Positions 17,396-25,941 of a DNA stretch of 64,000 nucleotides are shown here, one piece after another. The stretch is taken from contig NZ_CP109592.1 of NCBI RefSeq assembly GCF_036250675.1, positions 9,176,001 to 9,240,000 on the forward strand. The letters run 5' to 3'. A program made the translations under genes and the position numbers. Numbering within the stretch: the stretch's first letter is position 1; every line of letters begins with the position of its first letter. The DNA comes from Streptomyces sp. NBC_01689 (lineage in GTDB: Bacteria; Actinomycetota; Actinomycetes; Streptomycetales; Streptomycetaceae). Below the pieces are notes generated by a model. It saw nothing but the letters and a program-made list of their open reading frames with translations. It searched no databases and was not told the origin of the DNA.

Positions 17396-19063
17396 ATGTC
17401 CCACGCAGTCGAGCAAGCGCGCCGCGGATCCGGCCGGATGAAGCGTCCGCTCTGGGGTGGCCTGGCGTGCGCCGCCGCCCTCACGCTCGTCACCCTCGCC
17501 CCGCCCGCTGACGCGAGCACGCCGGCCACCGGTTCCGGCCGGTCCGCTTCCCCCGTCTCCTCCGCATCCCCCGAGTTCGGCGGCATCTCGTGGTCGACGC
17601 AGCGCGTGGCCCCGGGTGTCGAGGTCCGCACCGGCGCGCTGCGGGACTCCGCCGCCGCCCCGGTGTGGTCGGTCACCGTGCAGGCCCCCGCGGTCAACCG
17701 CCTGACCGGCGCCGCCACTTGGGCACCGCTCGGCGACCGCGTATGGGCGGACGCGACCGCGGTCCGTCTGCGGGACGCCGGGCTCGAACCGCGTCTGGAA
17801 CGGGTGACCTGGGACGACTACTCCGACACCCCCCACGGCACGATGGGCTGGCAGGTCCGGGTCGGTCGGTACGCCACCCAGACCGAGGCCGGCGCCGCCA
17901 ACACGGCGGTCGTGGCGGCAGGTTTCCGTACCGCGGTCGAGTGGACCGGATACGACGGCCGGCAGCGCGCCGACGGGGAGAACATCCACGTGGCCGTCGT
18001 GGACCCCGCGCGCTTCACCGGCACGGTCGGCGCCACCGACGACGGCAACGTGGCCGACCGGGAGAACACCTCCACGGTGGCGGCGCGTCTCGGGTCGCTG
18101 ATCGGGGTCAACGGCGGGTTCTTCATCACCTCCGACGCGGACGGCGTGCAGGGCACCCCCGCTGGACTCTCGGCGGAGCACGGCAGACTCCAGTCGATGG
18201 CCGTCGGCTCCCGCGCCGCGCTGATCCTGGGCGACGGCGGCCGGCGACCGCGTATCGCCGACCTCTCCGCCACCGTCACGGTGCGGGACGGATCCGCGGT
18301 GTACGGGGTGCAGGGCATCAACCGCGTCCCGGGCAAGGTGCGCAACTGCGGTCGGCCCGGGGCCGTTCCCACGGTCGAGCCGCGTCACGACACCACCTGC
18401 ACCCTCGCGGACGACCTCGTCGAGTTCACCCCCGAGTTCCGTGCCGCGCTCCCCGTCGGAGCGGGTGTCCAGGTGGTCCTGGACCGGCGCGGTGTCGTGG
18501 TCTCCGTGGGCGACCGAGGCGGCGCGGTGCCCGATCAGGGTTCGGTGCTCCAGGGCGTCGGAGGAGCCGCGGAGTGGCTCACCAGGCACGCCCGGGTCGG
18601 CCGGCGCCTGGCGCTCAGCGAGGTGATCCGGGACTCCTCGCACCGGGAGGTCAGGCTCGGGCCCGACGACACCGTCGTCAGCGCGGCGCCCACTCTGGTC
18701 GAGAACGGCCGTGTCCACATCGACGCCGCAACCGAGGGGACGCTCGACCCGCGCGACCTCTCCTTCGGGTTCGCCTGGTCCAACGTCCGCCAGCCGCGGA
18801 CGCTGGCCGGCGTCGACGGGCGGGGCCGGCTGCTCCTGGTGACCGTGGACGGGCGGCAGCCCGGCGTGAGCGAGGGATTCACCCTGGCGGAAGCCGCCCG
18901 CTTCATGCGGTCGCTCGGCGCCGTGCGGGCGCTGAACCTCGACGGCGGTGGCTCCACGGCGATGGCCGTCGACGGCAAGCTGGTGAACGTCACCTCGGAC
19001 GCCACGGGCGAGCGCGCGGTCGGTGACACGATCCAGGTCCTCCCGAGGCGCCGTACCAGCTGA
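17396..19063 (+). CDS. Secreted phosphodiester glycosidase (NAGPA domain)
   Basis: Exported protein of 555 residues whose C-terminal half is a phosphodiester glycosidase (DUF2233/NAGPA) domain, the family of the mammalian enzyme that uncovers mannose-6-phosphate by removing GlcNAc. Key motifs are LIGVNGGFFI, QSMAVGSRAALILGD and NLDGGGSTAMAVDGKLVN at the C-terminus. After a signal peptide (MKRPLWGGLACAAALTLVTL to about residue 41) lies a region resembling a SPOR-like repeat (WQVRVGRYATQTEA). The ATG at 17396 has AGGAG just upstream; a second Met at residue 15 is a possible start. Bacterial members are thought to act on teichoic-acid or sugar-phosphate linkages; the real substrate is not known. 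A strong hairpin follows. Confidence 0.87.
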   Translation: MSHAVEQARRGSGRMKRPLWGGLACAAALTLVTLAPPADASTPATGSGRSASPVSSASPEFGGISWSTQRVAPGVEVRTGALRDSAAAPVWSVTVQAPAVNRLTGAATWAPLGDRVWADATAVRLRDAGLEPRLERVTWDDYSDTPHGTMGWQVRVGRYATQTEAGAANTAVVAAGFRTAVEWTGYDGRQRADGENIHVAVVDPARFTGTVGATDDGNVADRENTSTVAARLGSLIGVNGGFFITSDADGVQGTPAGLSAEHGRLQSMAVGSRAALILGDGGRRPRIADLSATVTVRDGSAVYGVQGINRVPGKVRNCGRPGAVPTVEPRHDTTCTLADDLVEFTPEFRAALPVGAGVQVVLDRRGVVVSVGDRGGAVPDQGSVLQGVGGAAEWLTRHARVGRRLALSEVIRDSSHREVRLGPDDTVVSAAPTLVENGRVHIDAATEGTLDPRDLSFGFAWSNVRQPRTLAGVDGRGRLLLVTVDGRQPGVSEGFTLAEAARFMRSLGAVRALNLDGGGSTAMAVDGKLVNVTSDATGERAVGDTIQVLPRRRTS

Positions 19064-19068
19064 CCGTT

Positions 19069-19147
19069 CCCCCGTGACCGGTCACGGGGGACGGGGACGG
19101 TTCGGGTCCCGCCGGCCGGGAGCGCGTACGTGCGCTCCTCGGCCGGC
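19069..19147. terminator. Tandem hairpins between convergent genes
   Basis: A perfect 22-base palindrome (19069-19090) starts six bases after the glycosidase stop. A second, larger imperfect hairpin (19111-19125 with 19132-19147) follows. Together they separate this gene from the leftward DUF488 gene. Confidence 0.7.
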
Positions 19148-19200
19148 GGGCGGCTCGCGGATTCGTCCCCGCTCCCGTGCGAGGTCCGGCACCGGCGCGG

Positions 19201-19569
19201 TCAGGTCCGCAAGAGCTCGGCGAGGACCTCCGCCTCGCTGATCTCGGGCTGCTTCGTCGCGGTGATCAGCGTCAAGGGCCGCTTCTCGGCCAGGTCACGC
19301 AGGTGCGCCAACGCCTCGGCCCGCTCGGGGTCCCGCAGCTCCTCGCGGTAGCGGCGCCCGAACTCCTCGAAACGGTCCGGCTCGTGGTGGTACCACTGCC
19401 GCAACTCCGTGGAAGGCGCGACCTGCTTGCACCACTCGTCGAGGTGCGCCCTCGCCTTGGCCAGCCCTCGTGGCCACAGGCGGTCGACGAGCACCCGCGC
19501 GCCGTCCGCCCGCTCGGGCGCCTCGTAGGCCCTGCGCACCCGTACCCGCACCTCGTGATCGGCTGTCAT
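19201..19569 (-). CDS. DUF488 (YeaO-like) family protein
   Basis: Small cytoplasmic protein of 122 residues with the family signature RVLVDRLWPRGLAKA, followed by WCKQVAPSTELRQWY and RYREEL, and ending with LTLITATKQPEISEAEVL. Members are widespread and structurally characterised but their biochemical role is not settled. The start ATG at 19569 follows GTGAGG at about the right spacing; the longer open frame to 19872 is Arg/Pro/Gly-rich and unlikely to be translated. It appears monocistronic, ending against the hairpins of the convergent glycosidase gene. Confidence 0.85.
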   Translation of the reverse strand: MTADHEVRVRVRRAYEAPERADGARVLVDRLWPRGLAKARAHLDEWCKQVAPSTELRQWYHHEPDRFEEFGRRYREELRDPERAEALAHLRDLAEKRPLTLITATKQPEISEAEVLAELLRT

Positions 19570-20049
19570 CGGTGACCTCACCACAGAACTCTGGTCGAAG
19601 ACGTCGGTCCGGCGACCCGTGGTACCCGGGCCACTCCCGCCGGGGCACCGGCGGCCCGCCGCAGCCCGTGGCCCGAACACACGAGTCGTGTTCCAGGGTC
19701 TCTCCCCACGCCCGTCCGCGCGACCCAGGACCGGTCCCGGGCGACCGGTCGCCGGTACCGCTCGGCGTCCCGTCCGGCCTCCTGATCGCGGTGGAGGCGA
19801 CGAGTTCGCGCGAGTACCACCCGGCCGGACGGCGTGAGTTCCCGGCCGTGAGCACGGGCCCGCCTGACACACGGGAGCTGAGGGTCAGTCAGATTCCCTT
19901 CGGGGGCTGTTGGCAAGGGCCGTTCACTCGAAGGGATTGCTGCCGGGCGACGTCGTTCCGCGCCTGGTGCGATTGCCGTACGTTCTCCGAACTGCCACAC
20001 GCATAGGGTGGTGCAGGGCAGGCCGGATCGGGGAGAGGACGGCAACGGG
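19570..20049. other. Intergenic region, no gene seen
   Basis: About 480 bases between the divergent DUF488 and WhiB-like genes. The open frames here are Arg/Pro-rich shadows without ribosome sites or family resemblance. The part before the WhiB-like start (19870-20049) is less GC-rich and probably holds its promoter; I could not assign a convincing -10/-35 pair. Confidence 0.5.
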
Positions 20050-20370
20050 GTGGACACGGACGACACATGGGGCGCGCGTGCGGCATGTCGCACGAGGGAT
20101 CCGGAGGAACTGTTCGTCGAGGGCGCGACGCAGAACGACGCGAAGGCCGTCTGCACCGCTTGCCCGGTGCGGACCGAATGCCTCGCCCATGCACTCGATC
20201 GCCGTATCGAGCACGGTGTGTGGGGCGGCATGACGGAACGTGAACGGCGCGCGTTGCTGCGGCGCCGGCCGACCGTCACCTCCTGGCGCCGGCTCCTCGA
20301 GGCGGCGCGCACGGCGTACGAGCGGCAGGCTCGGCCGGGTGACAACGGCCGCTCCGCTGAGGCCGGTTGA
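20050..20370 (+). CDS. WhiB-like (Wbl) iron-sulfur regulator
   Basis: Actinobacteria-specific small [4Fe-4S] transcription factor, 106 residues from a GTG at 20050. Four cluster cysteines are visible as ACRTRD followed by CTACPVRTEC (C-x2-C-x5-C). The characteristic turn GVWGG comes next, then a basic ERRALLRRRP segment for DNA or sigma-factor contact. GAGAGG lies about 12 bases upstream of the GTG; a farther GTG at 20008 is in frame. Wbl proteins act with the principal sigma factor to control development, redox stress or antibiotic resistance. Which subclass this is cannot be decided here, and no linked target gene is evident. Confidence 0.9.
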   Translation: MDTDDTWGARAACRTRDPEELFVEGATQNDAKAVCTACPVRTECLAHALDRRIEHGVWGGMTERERRALLRRRPTVTSWRRLLEAARTAYERQARPGDNGRSAEAG

Positions 20371-21158
20371 TCCCCTCGAACGCCCCGGACACCCCTCCCG
20401 GACGCGCGAGGCGCCGCGATGGGGCCCGCTCGGCGACCATGTCCGGCGCTCCGCCCCGGCACCAGCCCGTTCCGGTGAACTCCCCGGGCCACAGGGCGTG
20501 ACACGGACGGCTTCGGAGCGTGACGCAGGGAGGCCTCGGAACGTGCCGACGTACCGCTCCGGGTGTGACACGGGACGGTTTCGAGGGCGAGAGGCCCGTG
20601 GGTCCCGGGGCGGGGTACCGGACGGTTCCGGGGTGTGACACCGGACCGGCCGACCGACTGCCTGCCCGGTCGGGCTCGCGGTGGCCGGGGCGGCATCGTG
20701 AACGGAGTGGGAGACCGAGCGCTTGCTCGCGCACGCACAGGTGCCCGGGCGGACGTGCGAACGCGGCGGGCGAACGGTGTCGCCCGCGGGCGGGACGGCT
20801 GGTGGTCAGCGCCCGAGGCCCTGTTCGTACCGCCGCTCGCGCTTGCTGCTCGATCCCGTCGGCACGACGTCCTCCCGCCCTTGACCGGATTCCTGTTGGT
20901 CCGCGCCGCACCCGTCGCCCTGGGACCCCCGTCCCGGGAGAACGTGTGCGCACCTCCACTCAACGCTCGAAGCGCGGGGCGCGCCACGCGGGGAGGGACG
21001 AGGAGAAGGGGCGCGGGCGGCGCCGGAGCCTGTGACCTCGGCATCCGCCCGCGCCACCCTGCCCGGGACCGTTCGGCTCGGCCCCACCCCCGGTCGAGAA
21101 ACGGCACCGGCAGACACACACCCCCGGTGGCGGGGCGCTCCGGGGCGGCGGGTGTCCC
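20371..21158. other. Long intergenic region with dispersed short repeats
   Basis: Nearly 800 bases without a credible gene: both strands contain only Arg/Gly/Pro-rich open frames lacking ribosome sites. The first 280 bases hold three related copies of GTGACACSGGACGG (starting near 20498, 20565 and 20635) plus GTACCGGACGGTTCCGG. The rest shows nothing recognisable. It lies between convergent genes, so it is not obviously a promoter region. Confidence 0.5.
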
Positions 21159-21941
21159 TCAGGCTCCCGCGCCGCCGTCCACCGGGACGATCGCGCCCGT
21201 CACCATCGAGGCCCGGTCGCTGAGCAGCCACGCGGCCACCTCGGCGACCTCGTGCGGCTCGGCCATCCGCCCGAGGGGGATACTGGCGCTGATGCGCTCG
21301 ACGACGCCGGGGGACGCGGCCTCCCACGTGTCGATCATCTCCGTCGCGGTGCCGCCGGGAGTGATGCCGTTCACCCGGATCCCCTCCCGCCCCCAGGTCA
21401 CGGCCGCGGACTCGGTGATGCTGTTCAGCGCCCGCTTCATCGCGCCGTAGGCCGGAAGCTCCGGGTTCGCGCGGCGGCTGCCGATGCTCGAGGTGTTGAC
21501 GATCGCCCCGCCGCCGCCCCGGCGCATGAGCGCGGCCTCGACCGTCATCGCGGTCCAATGCCCGCGGAAGTTCACCGCGAACTGCTCGTCGAGGTCCTCG
21601 TCGCTCGTGGTGTCCAGCGGGCCGGGCCGCTGGATCGCCGCTCCGTTGTTGAAGGCGCCGTCGAGCCGGCCGTGCAACTCGTCGACGCGGTCGACCGCCG
21701 CGCGGACGCTCGCCCGGTCGGCGAGGTCGACGGCCACGGCATCCGCGACACCGCCGTCGGCGCGGATCTCGTCGACGACCTTCCGGAGGGCGCCGGTGCC
21801 GCGGGCGGCGAGGACGACGGCGGCGCCCTCACGTGCGAAGAGCCGGGCCGCGGCCGCCCCGATGCCGCGGCTGGCGCCGGTGATGAACACGACCTTTCCG
21901 GTGAGCAGGCCGATGGGTGCGTTGTCGATGTCGTTCGTCAT
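21159..21941 (-). CDS. SDR family NAD(P)-dependent oxidoreductase
   Basis: Classical short-chain dehydrogenase of 260 residues. The Rossmann cofactor motif is TGASRGIGAAAARLFAREG and the second strand ends in LAARGTG. NNGAA corresponds to the NNAG motif. The catalytic tetrad is completed by Ser in VNTSSIGSRR and YxxxK as YGAMKRAL. The C-terminus GAIVPVDGGAGA is typical. The start ATG at 21941 is chosen because the open frame upstream overlaps the divergent XRE gene. Genes of this family are commonly paired head to head with MmyB-type XRE regulators, as here, with an 85-base shared promoter region. The substrate is unknown. Confidence 0.9.
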   Translation of the reverse strand: MTNDIDNAPIGLLTGKVVFITGASRGIGAAAARLFAREGAAVVLAARGTGALRKVVDEIRADGGVADAVAVDLADRASVRAAVDRVDELHGRLDGAFNNGAAIQRPGPLDTTSDEDLDEQFAVNFRGHWTAMTVEAALMRRGGGGAIVNTSSIGSRRANPELPAYGAMKRALNSITESAAVTWGREGIRVNGITPGGTATEMIDTWEAASPGVVERISASIPLGRMAEPHEVAEVAAWLLSDRASMVTGAIVPVDGGAGA

Positions 21942-22026
21942 GACGTCAGTGTCGAGCGGCCCGCGGACCGGATGCAGGCACAGGCTGTACCAGGATCCGG
22001 CTCCGGGAGGCGTGCAGACTTGGGGT

Positions 22027-22878
22027 ATGGACAAGCAGGAGCTCGGGGCGTTCCTCCGCAGCCGTCGAGAACGGCTCCGGCCGGACGACGTCGGCCTCCC
22101 CTCCGGCCCGCGCCGCCGGACACCGGGTCTGCGCCGGGAGGAGGTCGCGGTGCTCGCGCACATCTCCACGGAGTACTACGTCCGGCTCGAACAGGGCAGG
22201 GCCCCGCGGCCCTCGGGAGAGGTCCTCGCCGGGATCGCGGGTGCGCTGCGGCTGACGGACACCGAGTCCGATCACCTTCACGTCCTCGCCGGCACCGCTC
22301 CGAGCCGTGGCGGACTGCACCGACGCGACGTGCGTCCGAGCATCCTCGCGCTTCTGCAGCGGCTGCCGCAGACGGCCGCCTTCGTGACCTCCGCCGTGTT
22401 CGAGGTGCTCGCGTGGAACGACCTCGCGGCCGCGCTCATGGAGGACTTCGCCCAACTCGCCCCGGCGGACCGCAACCTCGCTCGCCGGGCCTTCCTCGGT
22501 TCGGTCCGTCCCGGTGCCACGCTGTACGGGGTCTCCGACGCGGCCGAGTTCCGGCACCACGTCGTCATGCGGCTCCGCCTCACCCTCGCCCGGTACCCGG
22601 CCGACCCTGCGGTGACCGGACTCGTCGACGAACTCCGGGACGGCAGCGCCGACTTCGCCCGGCTGTGGGAGCGGCACGACGTTCAGCCCGCGCCGATGCT
22701 CACGAAGACGTTCCGTCATCCGGTCGTCGGGGAGGTCACCGTCGACTGCGACTCGCTGACACTCACCGACCACGACCAGTACCTCGTGCTCTACACCGCA
22801 CCGCCCGGATCCGGTGACGCCGAGGCGCTGGCTCTTCTGAACGTGCTCGGAGCCGAGGGCGTCAACGCGAGCAGGTAG
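22027..22878 (+). CDS. XRE family regulator with MmyB-like ligand domain
   Basis: DNA-binding regulator of 283 residues. The N-terminal helix-turn-helix (residues about 5-75) includes RTPGLRREEVAVLAHIS and EYYVRLEQGRAPRPS, both hallmarks of this subgroup. The C-terminal MmyB-like PAS/ligand-binding domain spans about 100-270 (VLAWNDLAAALMEDF, FRHPVVGEVTVDCDSLTLTDHDQYLVLYTA), and in the family can bind fatty-acid-like ligands. It is transcribed away from the SDR gene across an 85-base gap, an arrangement in which the regulator usually controls the neighbour. The ATG at 22027 is well placed relative to the conserved start of the domain. Confidence 0.92.
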   Translation: MDKQELGAFLRSRRERLRPDDVGLPSGPRRRTPGLRREEVAVLAHISTEYYVRLEQGRAPRPSGEVLAGIAGALRLTDTESDHLHVLAGTAPSRGGLHRRDVRPSILALLQRLPQTAAFVTSAVFEVLAWNDLAAALMEDFAQLAPADRNLARRAFLGSVRPGATLYGVSDAAEFRHHVVMRLRLTLARYPADPAVTGLVDELRDGSADFARLWERHDVQPAPMLTKTFRHPVVGEVTVDCDSLTLTDHDQYLVLYTAPPGSGDAEALALLNVLGAEGVNASR

Positions 22879-23226
22879 GGCGAAGCACCCCCTCAGAACA
22901 GCGGGGAGCGCTGAACATTCCGGAGGCTGCCAGGAGCGGGCGCACCGGCACAGGCCGTTCCGGGTCGGAAACGCCGGGACAGGTCTGGCCCGCGCCGGCC
23001 CGTTCACGCCTCGCGGTGGAGCGTTCACCGTCATTCATTGCAACGAGCTGGTCGAGCTTGCGTTGCATTCTCTGCAGAATCATTGCAACAAAAGTCCTGC
23101 ATCTACCTGCAGTTATCGCGATTCCGTGCAACAAGGATGTTGTGAGAACTGTAAATGCAACGTAGCGTTTCCTTCATCGGAAACGGCGGGCCACGAGGGC
23201 CCGCGACGCAGGTCAAGGAGAGCATG
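22879..23226. promoter_or_regulatory. Promoter region with clustered ATGCAACG-type boxes
   Basis: This 348-base gap contains no gene, but from 23037 to 23162 it is far more AT-rich than its surroundings. It holds five related boxes: ATTGCAACG (23037-23045), the inverted CGTTGCAT (23061-23068), ATTGCAACA (23082-23090), GTGCAACA (about 23126) and AATGCAACG (23154-23162). Between boxes two and three is a smaller inverted repeat, ATTCT-CTGC-AGAAT. The cluster ends about 65 bases before the DUF4097/ABC operon start. It is probably a multi-site operator for an unidentified regulator. Confidence 0.5.
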
Positions 23227-23898
23227 ATGCAGAAGTTCGACACCCCCGCCCCCGTCTCGGCCGTCCTCGACATCCCCGCGGGGCGGATCCGGTTCATCGC
23301 CGCCGACCGGGCCGACACCACCGTCGAGGTCCTCCCGGCCAACGCCTCCAAGAACCGTGACGTGAAGGCGGCGGACGACATCCGGGTCGCCTTCGGCGAC
23401 GGCGTCCTGCGCATCGAGGCGGCACCGGCGAAGAACCGGCTCCTCGGCAACGGCTCGGGATCCGTCGAGATCACGGTCCAGCTGCCGGCCGGCTCCCGCG
23501 TCGAAGGCAAGGCCGCGGCGGCCGAGTTGCGCGGCGTGGGACGGCTCGGCGACGTCGAGTTCGAGGGCGCCCAGGGCACGGTCAAGCTCGACGAGACGGC
23601 CGAGGCCCGCCTCACCCTCATGGCCGGGGACATCACCGTCGGCCGCCTCGGCGGCGCCGCGGAGATCAGCACTCAGAAGGGCGACCTGACCGTCGCCGAG
23701 GCCACCGGCGGCACCGTCACCCTGCGCACCGAGTCCGGCGACATCACGGTCGGCGCCGCCCGCGGCGTCTCGGCGTCCCTGGACGCCGGCACGGGCCACG
23801 GCCGGATCGACAACGCGCTCCGGAACGCCGACGGCGCCCCCGGCCTGACCATCCGGGCGACGACCGCCCAGGGCGACATCACCGCCCGCAGCATCTGA
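23227..23898 (+). CDS. DUF4097 beta-repeat protein
   Basis: 223-residue protein made of repeating short beta strands, the DUF4097 'adhesin-like' beta-helix family. The repeats are visible as alternating motifs such as GDITVGRLGG, GDLTVAEATGG, GDITVGAARG and GDITARSI. There is no signal peptide or membrane segment, so it is probably cytoplasmic despite the adhesin label. The start is one of two adjacent ATGs at 23224 and 23227; the second is better spaced from AAGGAG (23215-23220). It precedes an ABC exporter pair by about 50 bases, an arrangement repeatedly seen in Streptomyces, which suggests a role with the transporter. The biochemical function is unknown. Confidence 0.82.
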   Translation: MQKFDTPAPVSAVLDIPAGRIRFIAADRADTTVEVLPANASKNRDVKAADDIRVAFGDGVLRIEAAPAKNRLLGNGSGSVEITVQLPAGSRVEGKAAAAELRGVGRLGDVEFEGAQGTVKLDETAEARLTLMAGDITVGRLGGAAEISTQKGDLTVAEATGGTVTLRTESGDITVGAARGVSASLDAGTGHGRIDNALRNADGAPGLTIRATTAQGDITARSI

Positions 23899-23947
23899 CC
23901 CCACGGCGACACCACCAGAGCCCGCAGCCTCAGAAGGAGTTCCCCTC

Positions 23948-24934
23948 ATGACCGACCTGGCCATCGCGGCGTACGGGTTGCGCAAGTCCTACGGCGACAA
24001 GACCGTGCTCGACGGCATCGACGTGACGGTCCCCGAAGGTACGGTGTTCGCTCTGCTGGGTGCGAACGGTGCCGGGAAGACCACGGCCGTCAAGATCCTC
24101 TCCACGCTGATCCCCGCCGACGACGGAGTGGCCCACGTCGGGGGCCACCACCTGACCACCGACGCCCGGGCCGTACGCGCCACGATCGGGGTGACCGGCC
24201 AGTTCTCCGCCGTCGACGGCCTGATCACCGGCGAGGAGAACATGCTCCTCATGGCCGACCTGCACCACCTGCCCCGCACCCAAAGACACCGCACCGCCAC
24301 CGACCTCCTCGCCCGCTTCGACCTCCTCGACGCGGCCGGGAAACCCGCCGCCACCTACTCCGGCGGCATGAAACGCCGACTCGACCTCGCCATGACCCTG
24401 GTCGGCAACCCACGCATCATCTTCCTCGACGAACCCACCACCGGCCTCGACCCCCGCTCCCGCCACACCATGTGGCAGATCATCCGCGAACTCCTCACCA
24501 CCGGCACCACCGTCTTCCTCACCACCCAATACCTCGAGGAAGCCGACCGACTCGCCGACCGCATCGCCGTCCTGCACCACGGAAAGATCGCCGCCGAAGG
24601 CACCCCCGACGAACTCAAACGACTCGTCCCCGGCGGACACATCCGCCTGCGCTTCACCGACCCCACCACCTACCGCACCGCCACCCACACCCTCACCGAC
24701 GCCACCCCCCACGACCACACCCTCACCCTCCAGATCCCCGGCGACGGCAGCCAGCACACCCTGCGCACCCTCCTCGACCGACTCGACACCGCCGGCATCC
24801 AAGCCGACGAACTCACCATCCACACCCCCGACCTCGACGACGTCTTCTTCGCCCTCACCCCCCACACCCACACCCACACCGACACCGCCCGGCACACCAC
24901 CCACACCCACCACACCAAGGACACCGTGCGATGA
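23948..24934 (+). CDS. ABC exporter ATP-binding protein (daunorubicin-resistance type)
   Basis: 328-residue ATPase of the DrrA/NatA-like exporter group. Motifs: Walker A LLGANGAGKTTAVKI, signature YSGGMKRRLDLAMTL, Walker B IIFLDEPTTGLDPRS and the H-loop region VFLTTQYLEEA. A C-terminal DrrA-type accessory domain follows (IRLRFTDPTTYRTATHTL). The extreme C-terminus is a His/Thr low-complexity tail encoded by runs of cacacc. The ATG at 23948 follows GAAGGAG. It overlaps the permease gene by ATGA. From about base 24250 the coding strand becomes strikingly C-rich (see findings). The likely role is drug or lipid export; the substrate is not predictable. Confidence 0.92.
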   Translation: MTDLAIAAYGLRKSYGDKTVLDGIDVTVPEGTVFALLGANGAGKTTAVKILSTLIPADDGVAHVGGHHLTTDARAVRATIGVTGQFSAVDGLITGEENMLLMADLHHLPRTQRHRTATDLLARFDLLDAAGKPAATYSGGMKRRLDLAMTLVGNPRIIFLDEPTTGLDPRSRHTMWQIIRELLTTGTTVFLTTQYLEEADRLADRIAVLHHGKIAAEGTPDELKRLVPGGHIRLRFTDPTTYRTATHTLTDATPHDHTLTLQIPGDGSQHTLRTLLDRLDTAGIQADELTIHTPDLDDVFFALTPHTHTHTDTARHTTHTHHTKDTVR

Positions 24935-25707
24935 GCTCCCTGTCCCTCGCCCTGCGCGACTCCTCCACCATGCTGCGCCGCAACCTCCTCCACGCCCGCC
25001 GCTACCCCTCCATGACCCTCAACCTCCTCCTGACCCCCGTCATGCTCCTGCTCCTGTTCGTCTACATCTTCGGCACCACCATGAGCGCCGGCGCCGGCCG
25101 CACCGCCTACATCGACTACCTCCTGCCCGGCATCCTCCTCATGACCATCGGCTCCACCGTCGTCGGCACCGCCGTCGCCGTCGCCACCGACATGAACGAA
25201 GGAATCATCGCCCGCTTCCGCACCCTGCCCATCCACCGCGGATCCGTCCTCTTCGGCCACGTCGCCGGCAGCGTCCTCCAAGCCCTCACCAGCACCCTCC
25301 TCGTCGCCGCCGTCGGCACCGCCATGGGCTTCCGCACCACCCACACCACCCCCCTGGAATGGCTCGCCGCACTCGCACTCCTGACCCTCTTCGCCCTCGC
25401 CCTCACCTGGATCGCCGTCGGCATGGGCATGAGCAGCCCCCACGCCGAAGCCGCCAGCAACAACGCCATGCCCCTGATCCTCCTGCCCCTCATCTCCAGC
25501 GCCTTCGTCCCCCTCCACTCCATGCCCGGCTGGTTCCAGCCCATCGCCCACTACCAGCCCTTCACCCCCGCCATCGAAACCCTCCGCGGACTCCTCCTGG
25601 ACACCCCCATCGGCAACAACGGCTGGATCACCCTCGCCTGGACCCTCACCCTCACCCTCCTCGGCCACCACTGGTCCACCACCCAGTTCAACCGCGAACC
25701 CAAGTAG
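24931..25707 (+). CDS. ABC-2 type permease (DrrB-like)
   Basis: Membrane partner of the preceding ATPase, 258 residues with about six transmembrane helices. Examples are PVMLLLLFVYIFGTTM, YLLPGILLMTIGSTVVGTAVAV and LILLPLISSAFVPL. The family hallmarks are DYLLPGILLM, EGIIARFRTLPIHRGSVLFGH and PGWFQPIAHYQPFTP. The start overlaps the ATPase stop (ATGA), so the two are translationally coupled and should be made in equal amounts. It shares the C-rich, low-complexity coding bias of the second half of its partner. A 17-bp hairpin with one mismatch follows at 25753-25791 and probably ends the three-gene operon. Confidence 0.92.
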   Translation: MSSLSLALRDSSTMLRRNLLHARRYPSMTLNLLLTPVMLLLLFVYIFGTTMSAGAGRTAYIDYLLPGILLMTIGSTVVGTAVAVATDMNEGIIARFRTLPIHRGSVLFGHVAGSVLQALTSTLLVAAVGTAMGFRTTHTTPLEWLAALALLTLFALALTWIAVGMGMSSPHAEAASNNAMPLILLPLISSAFVPLHSMPGWFQPIAHYQPFTPAIETLRGLLLDTPIGNNGWITLAWTLTLTLLGHHWSTTQFNREPK

Positions 25708-25752
25708 ACGCCGTACCACCGCGGATGCCGCCCGCGACCCCCGTTCCCCCCA

Positions 25753-25791
25753 AGGCGCCGTTCTCCGACACCCGGTCGGAGTACGGCGCCT
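25753..25791 (+). terminator. Terminator hairpin after ABC exporter operon
   Basis: Stem 25753-25769 with 25775-25791 (17 positions, one T-T mismatch), loop of 5 bases, 46 bases past the permease stop. Confidence 0.7.
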
Positions 25792-25941
25792 CGCGCTGTG
25801 CCGCACGGCAGGCCGGGCGCGTGCCCGCAAGGCCGCCGACTGTCGGGCGTCACGTCAACTCCGGTCAGGAGCAGGCGTGATGTGATCTGCGAGTACGATG
25901 CTGCGGACATCGATGATCCCCTTCGTGCGCCGGAGCCCGTC

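Noticed and set aside
22862..23134. Small minus-strand gene starting MLHGIAITAGRCRTF upstream of DUF4097
   Set aside because: It mainly translates the repeat-rich operator region, has no ribosome site and no family resemblance.
23037..23162. CRISPR-like short repeats
   Set aside because: Repeats are 8-9 bases, irregularly spaced and in both orientations, with no cas genes.
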